A stretch of 12,505 bases of DNA from an uncultured Porphyromonadaceae bacterium (GTDB taxonomy: Bacteria > Bacteroidota > Bacteroidia > Bacteroidales > Muribaculaceae): contig CAMWQF010000045.1 in the NCBI GenBank assembly GCA_947176285.1, forward strand, positions 1-12,505, written 5' to 3'. Positions 6,688 to 12,505 of this stretch are shown piece by piece (the stretch's first letter is position 1; each line of letters starts with the position of its first letter). The translations under genes and the position numbers were made by a program. The notes beneath the pieces were generated by a model. It was given only the letters and a program-made list of their open reading frames with translations. It was not told the origin of the DNA and did no database searches.

Positions 6688-8286
6688 TTATTTGGGAGAT
6701 TGAAGGATCTTCGAATATTCATTCGATTTAATCACTTCCAGAGCTCGCTTAAACATAGGGTCTCTTTCGTTATAGACTTTGAAATAGGTGGCAGACTCAT
6801 AAATGTCTCTTCCGATGAGTCCTTTAAGAATCATAGAGAATAGAGGCTTGCTAAGTTTGGCTTCCTCTTCATTGAATTCGATGCCTTCAGCAGTGGCAAG
6901 ATCAAAAAGACTTTGTAGTTGAGCCTCAGATATGCTGTATCCTTTTAGGAAGTCTGAATCAGTTGGATATTTTGCTAGAATTTCTTTCCTGTCTTTATCT
7001 ACAGTTTTGATGGCAAATCGATTGATAAGACCTTTAGCCATAACCTGACGATAATATTTGGTGTTTTCTGTAGTGTCTATACCCACGAAAATGTCAGGAT
7101 AAATTCCACCGCCTCCATATATAGGACGGTTAAGTTTAAGTGTATTGACTTTAAGAGAATCTATATATTTTACAGAATCGGCGTGCATAAGTTCTCCACT
7201 ATTGAACCGGTCTAATATGTCGTGTGCATAAGCATCTGCTTCCCCCTTGACATATGGCTTCTGAATGTCGCGTCCGGTAGGAGTGTAATAGTGAGCAACA
7301 GTGATTCTCATCATTGAGCCATCCGGGAATGGTACGGGACGCTGCACAAGCCCCTTCCCAAAACTCCTTCTGCCTACAATGACACCACGGTCCCAGTCTT
7401 GGATGGCTCCGGCTGTGATTTCTGAAGCAGAAGCTGAATATTGATTCATCATTACAACTAATTTTCCGTCACCTAATAGGGGGCTTTTCCCAGAAGGAAA
7501 TGCAAAGTAATCATATTTAGGATTATTTCTGCCCTCAGTGAAAACTGCCAGGCTCCCGGAAGGGAGTAATTCACCCAAGATATCTACTGACGCATTTAAA
7601 TAGCCGCCGCCATTGTCACTGAGATCTAAGATAAGGTCTTTCATACCCTCTGCCTTAAGTTTTTTTATGGCTTCTGCAAATTCCTTATGTGTCTCACCTC
7701 CAAATTTATTAAGCCGAATATATCCAATCTGAGGCTCAACAAGATAAGCGGCATCTACACTAAAAATAGGAATGTCGTCTCTTGTGATGCGGAAGTCGAT
7801 GGTGTCCGGCAACCCTGATTCATATCGCAAAACTTGCACATCAACGTCAGTGCCTTTCGGACCTCGCAGGCGTTTCATAATGTCAGAATTGAGCATTTTT
7901 ACACCGGCTATGACCGTATCGTTTACTTTTATGATACGATCGCCGGGAAGAATGCCGACTCTTTCAGAAGGCCCTCCGCCGATAGTTTCAATGACATAGA
8001 GGGTGTCTGTGCCCATATTGAAAGAAATGCCGATTCCACTGAAAGAACCCTCTAACGGTTCATTCAGATCCTGAGTTTCTTTTGCATTAGTATAGGATGA
8101 ATGCGGGTCCAGGCTTTTAAGCATACCTTTTATAGCATCCTCTACCAGTTTGTCTTGATCTACTGAATCGACATATAGTTTAGAAATTGCCTGCTCTGCA
8201 TATTGAAGTTTGTGGACCGGCATAAACTGCTGAGCAGAAGCTAATGCGGCAATGAGTGCAAATATAGCGTAAAAAATCTTTTTCAT
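6688..8286 (-). CDS. S41 family carboxyl-terminal processing protease
   Basis: A periplasmic serine protease of the CtpA/Prc family, 532 residues from the start chosen here. The signal peptide is MKKIFYAIFALIAALASA. Numbering from that methionine, an N-terminal helical region is followed by a PDZ domain (about 82-165, GIGISF and GILPGDRI) and the S41 core. The catalytic dyad is Ser286 in SASASE and Lys311 in SFGKG, 25 residues apart exactly as in E. coli Prc, with Gln315 in LVQRP as third member. A C-terminal extension of about 130 residues follows the core. A TTG codon at 8295 would add three residues, but the ATG at 8286 gives a textbook signal peptide and is preferred. It lies 54 nt after coaD in the same transcription direction. 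Substrates cannot be told from the sequence; such proteases trim or degrade envelope proteins. Confidence 0.93.
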   Translation of the reverse strand: MKKIFYAIFALIAALASAQQFMPVHKLQYAEQAISKLYVDSVDQDKLVEDAIKGMLKSLDPHSSYTNAKETQDLNEPLEGSFSGIGISFNMGTDTLYVIETIGGGPSERVGILPGDRIIKVNDTVIAGVKMLNSDIMKRLRGPKGTDVDVQVLRYESGLPDTIDFRITRDDIPIFSVDAAYLVEPQIGYIRLNKFGGETHKEFAEAIKKLKAEGMKDLILDLSDNGGGYLNASVDILGELLPSGSLAVFTEGRNNPKYDYFAFPSGKSPLLGDGKLVVMMNQYSASASEITAGAIQDWDRGVIVGRRSFGKGLVQRPVPFPDGSMMRITVAHYYTPTGRDIQKPYVKGEADAYAHDILDRFNSGELMHADSVKYIDSLKVNTLKLNRPIYGGGGIYPDIFVGIDTTENTKYYRQVMAKGLINRFAIKTVDKDRKEILAKYPTDSDFLKGYSISEAQLQSLFDLATAEGIEFNEEEAKLSKPLFSMILKGLIGRDIYESATYFKVYNERDPMFKRALEVIKSNEYSKILQSPK

Positions 8287-8340
8287 GTATAACAATAAAT
8301 AAATCCTATAAAGATTATGACGATTTAAGATGAAAAAAGT

Positions 8341-8793
8341 TTAATGGTTGCCTGGAGCGGGTAAAAATTCAGAAGGGTTATAGCCGTTAGCAATCAATTC
8401 CCTGACCATGCTGCTCGACACGAAACCATATTCCGGCCGTGCCGGGAGGAATACAGTCTCAACGTCTGATATTGCAGCATTCGTGTCTGCAAGGTTGCGC
8501 TCATATTCAAAATCCTTCACTTCTCTGATACCTCTGACGATGAATTTTGCATCCATTTTTTTTGCAAGCTCCACAGTTAACCCGGAATATGCGAGCACTT
8601 TCACTTTAGGCTCATCAGCATAAATCTCAGCAACAGCCTTAACTCTTTCTTCTACGGAAAACTTGCCGGGTTTGTTGATGTTGAATCCTATTCCAATAAT
8701 AAGGTTGTCAAAAATCTTGAGTGCGCGGTCTGCTATATCTTTATGTCCTATAGTAAAAGGATCGAAACTTCCCGGAAAAACAGCTGTCTTCAT
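8341..8793 (-). CDS. coaD: Pantetheine-phosphate adenylyltransferase
   Basis: A 150-residue nucleotidyltransferase that converts 4'-phosphopantetheine and ATP to dephospho-CoA, the penultimate step of coenzyme A synthesis, in the cytoplasm. The opening PGSFDPFTIGHKDI carries the TxGH signature (14-17). Lys41, the segment VRGIREVKDFEYE (86-98) and the SSSMVREL motif (126-133), corresponding to ISSSLVKE in E. coli CoaD, line the active site. Length is slightly below the usual 155-165 residues but nothing essential is missing. The ATG overlaps the parE stop codon as ATGA, so translation is coupled to parE. No promoter of its own is visible. Confidence 0.96.
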   Translation of the reverse strand: MKTAVFPGSFDPFTIGHKDIADRALKIFDNLIIGIGFNINKPGKFSVEERVKAVAEIYADEPKVKVLAYSGLTVELAKKMDAKFIVRGIREVKDFEYERNLADTNAAISDVETVFLPARPEYGFVSSSMVRELIANGYNPSEFLPAPGNH

Positions 8794-10820
8794 GCCCCTT
8801 CTTCTTCAATGATAAGATTATCGATGATGAAATTCTGACGATCCATGGTATTCTTTCCCATGTAAAATTCAAGGAGTTGGTCATAGCAGTCCTCTTTTTT
8901 CACCACAACCGGGTCAAGACGCATATCCGGACCAATGAATTCAGCAAACTCATCAGCATTTATCTCTCCGAGTCCTTTGAATCGAGTGATCTCTGCATTC
9001 TTTCCGAATTTTGCTATAGCAGTCTCTCTCTCTTCATCAGAATAGCAATAATAAGTATCCTTCTCTTCGTCTGAAGTCTCCTTCTTTCTTTTCCCTTTCT
9101 TCCTCTGGATGGCTGCTTTATTACGTACACGGAATAGAGGGGTCTGAAGAATATATACATGTCCTTTCTTCACAAGGTCTGGGAAGAACATCAAGAAGAA
9201 TGTGATGCAAAGCAGGCGGATGTGCATTCCATCGACATCGGCATCAGTTGCTATTATAACTTTATTATATCTTAGGCCCTCAATGCCCTCTTCTATATTA
9301 AGGGCAGCCTGAAGGAGGTTGAATTCATCATTTTTATATACAATTTCTTGGGTAAGTCCAAAACTGTTGAGTGGTTTACCACGAAGGGAGAATACAGCCT
9401 GAGTCTCGGCATTGCGAACTTTAGTAATGGTCCCGCTTGCAGAGTCACCCTCAGTGATGAAAATCGCAGATTCCTCTCGGCGATCTTCTTTGGCATTCTG
9501 ACGAAGAGAATCATTGTAATGAATGCGGCAATCGCGTAGCTTTTTGTTGTGGAGGTTCACCTTCTTAGCCTTTTCCCTTGCAAGTTTGGCAATTCCGGAC
9601 ATCGCCTTGCGTTCCTTTTCATTAGAAGCGATTTTCTTAAGCATTACATTTGCCAACTCTGGATTTTTATGGAGGTAGTCATCGAGTTCTTTTTTGAGAA
9701 AATCGCCTATAAACTTATTGACCGTTATTGTACTGTTCGGAGCAATTTCCTTACTGCCTAATTTGGTCTTTGTTTGCGACTCGAACACAGGTTCTTGAAT
9801 GCGTACGCTCACTGCAGCCACGATGCCGTTTCGGATATCTGCATATTCATAATTTTTGCCTGAAAAAGCTTTGATTGTCTTGCCAATATGCTCTTTAAAG
9901 GCAGCAAGGTGAGTTCCGCCCTGTGTAGTGTGCTGGCCATTTACAAATGAATAATATTCCTCGCCGTTCTGATCAGTATGGGTTATGACGACCTCAATAT
10001 CATCCCCTTTGAGATGAATGATAGGGTAGAGGGGTTCTGCAGTGATATTATCCTTCAAAAGGTCGAGCAGACCGTGGCGAGAAAGATATCGTTTGCCATT
10101 GAAATATATATGAAGTCCGACATTGAGATATGTATAGTTGGTCACCATTGTTTCAATGGTTTCCAAATCGAATTTATAGCCACGGAAAAGAGATTCATCA
10201 GGGCGGAAGCATACGAGAGTGCCGTTTTCTTCTCTTGTCGGCATTTTTTCAGTATGCTCTACAAGACGGCCTCTGTCGAACGCAACGCGTACACACTCGC
10301 CATCACGGTAGCTGGTCACTTCGCAATGAGTGGAGAGGGCATTGACAGCCTTCAGACCGACACCGTTAAGACCTACAGACTTCTTGAAGTTTTTATCGTC
10401 AAATTTACCACCGGTATTGATATCGGAAGCCACTTCCTTTACCTTCCCGAGAGGTATGCCACGGCCATAGTCGCGGATTTTTACCTCTCCAGTATCTGCA
10501 TCGATAGAAATGTCGATACGTTTCCCTGCCCCCATGTTGAATTCGTCGATAGAGTTGTCTACGACTTCTTTGATGAGGACATAGATACCGTCTTCGGCAT
10601 GTGATCCGTCACCGAGTTTCCCGATATACATGCCGGGACGGCGTCGGATATGCTCGTTCCATTCAAGTGTCTGTATCGCATCATCACCGTAACCCGAATC
10701 TTCCACCTTTGCAGGTGTGTCGATTTCAGCCTCAAACTCTTCTTCCTGCATGTTAGAATCCGGTTCGTTGGCTACAGAGTCAAAATCAAATATGTTGTCG
10801 TTTTCGTTATAGTCTGCCAT
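8790..10820 (-). CDS. parE: DNA topoisomerase IV subunit B
   Basis: A 676-residue type IIA topoisomerase ATPase subunit, which pairs with ParC to decatenate and relax chromosomes. After an acidic N-terminal tail (1-48) comes the GHKL ATPase domain with catalytic Glu85 and Asn89 in KEVVDNSIDEF, DYGRGIP (117-123) and GLNGVGLKAVNALS (150-163). The QTK loop is at 349-351. The toprim domain has ITEGDSASG (455-463) and DADVDG (526-531), and RFKGLGE is at 613-619. The AEDGIYVLIKEV start and the EGDSASG motif fit Bacteroidota ParE; gyrase B would be expected to have LHHLVYEV and EGDSAGG. A basic Lys/Arg insert with an acidic tail lies at about 568-590. parC is not in this window. The gene begins 58 nt after the upstream esterase gene with no clear promoter of its own. 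Confidence 0.92.
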   Translation of the reverse strand: MADYNENDNIFDFDSVANEPDSNMQEEEFEAEIDTPAKVEDSGYGDDAIQTLEWNEHIRRRPGMYIGKLGDGSHAEDGIYVLIKEVVDNSIDEFNMGAGKRIDISIDADTGEVKIRDYGRGIPLGKVKEVASDINTGGKFDDKNFKKSVGLNGVGLKAVNALSTHCEVTSYRDGECVRVAFDRGRLVEHTEKMPTREENGTLVCFRPDESLFRGYKFDLETIETMVTNYTYLNVGLHIYFNGKRYLSRHGLLDLLKDNITAEPLYPIIHLKGDDIEVVITHTDQNGEEYYSFVNGQHTTQGGTHLAAFKEHIGKTIKAFSGKNYEYADIRNGIVAAVSVRIQEPVFESQTKTKLGSKEIAPNSTITVNKFIGDFLKKELDDYLHKNPELANVMLKKIASNEKERKAMSGIAKLAREKAKKVNLHNKKLRDCRIHYNDSLRQNAKEDRREESAIFITEGDSASGTITKVRNAETQAVFSLRGKPLNSFGLTQEIVYKNDEFNLLQAALNIEEGIEGLRYNKVIIATDADVDGMHIRLLCITFFLMFFPDLVKKGHVYILQTPLFRVRNKAAIQRKKGKRKKETSDEEKDTYYCYSDEERETAIAKFGKNAEITRFKGLGEINADEFAEFIGPDMRLDPVVVKKEDCYDQLLEFYMGKNTMDRQNFIIDNLIIEEEGA

Positions 10821-10878
10821 ATTGATAAATTAAGTATTACAGAACTCAACTTAAGGGATAAAAGGTCTTAAGATATTG

Positions 10879-11730
10879 TTATTTTACTTCCTCGTTGAGC
10901 CATTTTTCAAGTTCTCCTGTCCATTGGCGTTTATAAGGGAATTTGTCGCGAAATCCCCATCCGTGTCCACCAACAGGATATGCATGAAGTGTAGCCTTGA
11001 CTTTATAGCCGATAAGGGCTGTGTAATATTCGATGCTATTGGCAGGAGGAACAGCTCCGTCATCAGAAGAAAGCATGATGAATGCTTTTGGAGTGTCCGG
11101 AGTTACTTGAAGTGCGTTGGAATAGAGTTTTACAAGTTCATCAGTAGGATTATCACCAAGAAGAGCTTTCCTTGACCCCATGTGGGTTGTATTGGCATCC
11201 ATGCTAATCACAGGATAAAATAGAATTTGGAAATCAGGTCTTGTTTCCGCTGAAGTGTAATGTGTCGCGAGGGTAGAGGCAAGGTGTCCACCGGCAGATG
11301 CACCTGCAATTCCTACTTTTTTAGGATCAACTCCAAGTTCAGTGGAATATTTGCGAAGAATACGCATGGCTTGCTCTGCATCGGCAAGAGGAATTGTATT
11401 GTCACCGTATGGAAGCCGGTATTTTAACACTGCATAAGTTATGCCTTGAGCGTTAAACCAATCAGCCATATCATGGCCCTCGTGTCCTGAGGCTTGATGG
11501 GTATATCCACCACCGGGGCACATCAATACGGTCTTGCCGGTCGGATTCTTTGGTGTGTAGACAGTGATGGCAGGGTCAATCTTATAATCCTGAGCCTTTA
11601 TTCTTTCAGATTTAGTTTCTGATTGTTCCAGAGGATTTTCATCCCAGAGAAGTATTTCGGTTTTTTTCTGTGCTACAGCATTTAGGCTTACTAAAGCGAG
11701 GCTCATGGCCAGAAGTTTTATAAGTTTCAT
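10879..11730 (-). CDS. Exported alpha/beta-hydrolase, acetyl-xylan/feruloyl esterase-like
   Basis: A 283-residue protein with a signal peptide (1-20, cleaved near AVA-QKK) and an alpha/beta-hydrolase fold. The oxyanion loop CPGGGYTHQA (71-80), nucleophile Ser145 in GASAGGHLAS, acid Asp224 in SSDDGAVP and His256 in GGHGWGF form a complete active site. This pattern matches periplasmic carbohydrate esterases of Bacteroidota (BD-FAE-like), which remove acetyl or feruloyl groups from plant xylan. The exact substrate cannot be read from the sequence, and no glycoside hydrolase or SusC/SusD genes lie nearby, so it is not in an obvious polysaccharide locus. It lies upstream of parE in the same direction, with only a weak CTTAAG hairpin (10850-10872) between them, so read-through is possible. 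Confidence 0.85.
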   Translation of the reverse strand: MKLIKLLAMSLALVSLNAVAQKKTEILLWDENPLEQSETKSERIKAQDYKIDPAITVYTPKNPTGKTVLMCPGGGYTHQASGHEGHDMADWFNAQGITYAVLKYRLPYGDNTIPLADAEQAMRILRKYSTELGVDPKKVGIAGASAGGHLASTLATHYTSAETRPDFQILFYPVISMDANTTHMGSRKALLGDNPTDELVKLYSNALQVTPDTPKAFIMLSSDDGAVPPANSIEYYTALIGYKVKATLHAYPVGGHGWGFRDKFPYKRQWTGELEKWLNEEVK

Positions 11731-11761
11731 AGTGTAAAAGCATATTACGTGTAATAAATTA

Positions 11762-11769
11762 CAAAATTA
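11762..11769 (-). promoter_or_regulatory. Probable -7 promoter box of the esterase gene
   Basis: TAATTTTG on the minus strand is identical to the -7 boxes of the tRNA-Asn and rplU promoters. It lies 32 nt upstream of the ATG at 11730, giving a leader of about 25 nt. At the -33 distance there is no TTTG; the tandem repeat at 11781-11808 occupies that place. Confidence 0.5.
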
Positions 11770-11780
11770 CGAAAAATAAT

Positions 11781-11808
11781 TGAGATTTGAGAATTGAGAA
11801 TTGAGAAA
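11781..11808. repeat. Four tandem copies of a 7-bp repeat (TGAGAAT)
   Basis: The copies are TGAGATT (11781-11787), TGAGAAT (11788-11794), TGAGAAT (11795-11801) and TGAGAAA (11802-11808). Two are identical and the outer two each differ by one base. They sit in the 148-bp spacer between the divergent esterase and tpx genes and cover the esterase -33 region. I cannot identify a clear promoter for tpx in the rest of the spacer. Confidence 0.85.
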
Positions 11809-11878
11809 TTTTGAAATTTTTAAATGTTTTGGAGTGTTGTTAGGTAAACCAATAAGATTATAAGGTGTTTTATGGTAT

Positions 11879-12376
11879 ATGGCAACAGTTAAATTTCAGG
11901 GAGCTCCGGTGAAGACAGTAGGGGAGCTTCCAAGCGCTGGGGCAGTTGCTCCCGCTTTTAGTTTGGCAGCGCAAGATCTTTCAGACTTCAATTTGGAGTC
12001 TTTGAAAGGTAAGCGTGTAGTTCTCAATATTTTCCCGAGCATTGACACTGACGTATGTGCAGCGTCTGTAAGAAAATTCAACGTAGCAGTGTCGAGCCTT
12101 CCGGAGACGGTTGTGGTTTGTGTATCTGCCGACCTTCCATTTGCAGCGCAGCGTTTCTGCTCGGCCAATGGAATTAAGAATGTAGTGACAGGAAGCACCT
12201 TCCGTTCTGACTTTGGCAAAACTTACGGTGTTGAATTTGCAGAAGGTCCCCTCCGTGGTCTGATGGCACGTTCAGTTGTGGTCATAGACAAAGACGGCAA
12301 GATATTGGGAAGCAGAATGGTCGAGGAACAGACCAATGAACCTGACTATGCATATGTAGAGTCACTTCTCGCATGA
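11879..12376 (+). CDS. tpx: Thiol peroxidase (atypical 2-Cys peroxiredoxin)
   Basis: A 165-residue cytoplasmic Tpx that reduces hydrogen peroxide and organic peroxides using thioredoxin. The peroxidatic Cys60 lies in SIDTDVC (54-60) with the conserved Thr57, the resolving Cys94 lies in QRFCSANGIKNV (91-102), and Arg131 in GLMARSVVVID completes the active site. Length and both cysteines match the Tpx family closely. The ATG at 11879 matches the family N-terminus; another ATG at 11872 is out of frame. The gene is monocistronic, with a strong terminator 35 nt downstream. Its promoter is not evident; oxidative-stress control is usual for the family but no regulator site can be shown here. Confidence 0.96.
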   Translation: MATVKFQGAPVKTVGELPSAGAVAPAFSLAAQDLSDFNLESLKGKRVVLNIFPSIDTDVCAASVRKFNVAVSSLPETVVVCVSADLPFAAQRFCSANGIKNVVTGSTFRSDFGKTYGVEFAEGPLRGLMARSVVVIDKDGKILGSRMVEEQTNEPDYAYVESLLA

Positions 12377-12410
12377 GTTTATCCCTCTTATAATTATCAA
12401 TAACTTAATG

Positions 12411-12440
12411 AGGACACACGCAATGTGTGTCCTTCTTTTT
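12411..12440 (+). terminator. Intrinsic terminator after tpx
   Basis: AGGACACAC (12411-12419) pairs perfectly with GTGTGTCCT (12425-12433) around a 5-nt loop and is followed by TCTTTTTG. This is a classical rho-independent terminator on the plus strand. Beyond it, 12441-12505 holds no gene or clear signal. Confidence 0.88.
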
Positions 12441-12505
12441 GTCATTTTTCGGAAAAATCAAATTAGGTTTGCTTCAAAGTTAATACAGATGGGATAAGTT
12501 GACGT

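Noticed and set aside
8287..8295. TTG start at 8295 for the S41 protease
   Set aside because: It adds only three residues before a textbook signal peptide that begins at the ATG at 8286.
9978..10604. A 208-codon plus-strand open frame inside parE
   Set aside because: It is fully antisense to conserved GHKL ATPase motifs of parE and its product shows no recognisable domain, so it is a shadow frame.
8790..10820. Gyrase subunit B instead of ParE
   Set aside because: The ITEGDSASG motif and the AEDGIYVLIKEV form of the ATPase start fit Bacteroidota ParE, and the gyrase-type LHHLVYEV and EGDSAGG are absent.
10850..10872. Hairpin from two CTTAAG copies after the esterase gene as a terminator
   Set aside because: The stem is only 6 bp with an 11-nt loop and no T-run on the minus strand, so it was not called.
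12475..12482. TAACTTTG on the minus strand near the right edge as a promoter
   Set aside because: No -33 box is visible at the right distance before the window ends, and it would point into the tpx terminator with no gene to serve.
1..12505. CRISPR arrays, insertion sequences, prophage or toxin-antitoxin genes
   Set aside because: No spaced direct repeats, transposase or integrase motifs, or small antitoxin-like pairs were found on either strand.

Overview
The window looks like ordinary chromosome of a member of the order Bacteroidales; a gut family such as Muribaculaceae is a guess only. The evidence is a set of promoters of the Bacteroidota type (TTTG, 19-21 nt, TAnnTTTG), a near absence of Shine-Dalgarno sequences, a DUF3078 outer-membrane protein, and a ParE with the ITEGDSASG form of the toprim motif. 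I see no phage, insertion sequence, CRISPR array or defence locus. Coding density is high and no stretch over 300 bases lacks a gene.

Left part (1-1973), all on the minus strand: the 5' part of a tRNA-Asn gene that runs off the window edge, the ribosomal protein pair rplU-rpmA with its own promoter and terminator, and metX (homoserine O-acyltransferase, first committed step to methionine). A hairpin at the end of metX overlaps the -33 box of the rplU promoter.

Plus-strand pair (2091-4036): tdk (thymidine kinase, of a type unlike the Bacteroides enzyme I remember) followed after 23 nt by a cyuA-like L-cysteine desulfidase. The tdk promoter lies so close to its ATG that the mRNA is probably leaderless. 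The pair meets the next, convergent operon with only 9 bp between stop codons.

Long minus-strand block (11730 down to 4046): an exported alpha/beta-hydrolase (acetyl-xylan/feruloyl esterase-like), parE (topoisomerase IV subunit B), coaD (coenzyme A synthesis, ATGA overlap with parE), an S41 carboxyl-terminal processing protease, a DUF3078 beta-barrel protein and two small exported proteins of unknown function, the last two joined by another ATGA overlap. The last four products all carry export signals, so the distal half looks like an envelope module behind housekeeping genes. No parC lies in this window.

Right end (11731-12505): a spacer with four tandem copies of a 7-bp repeat separates the esterase from the divergent tpx gene (atypical 2-Cys thiol peroxidase), which ends in a clear intrinsic terminator.

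I found no convincing new biological system. The best leads are the exported four-gene module with two unrecognised proteins, the odd anticodon stem of the tRNA-Asn, and the leaderless tdk transcript.
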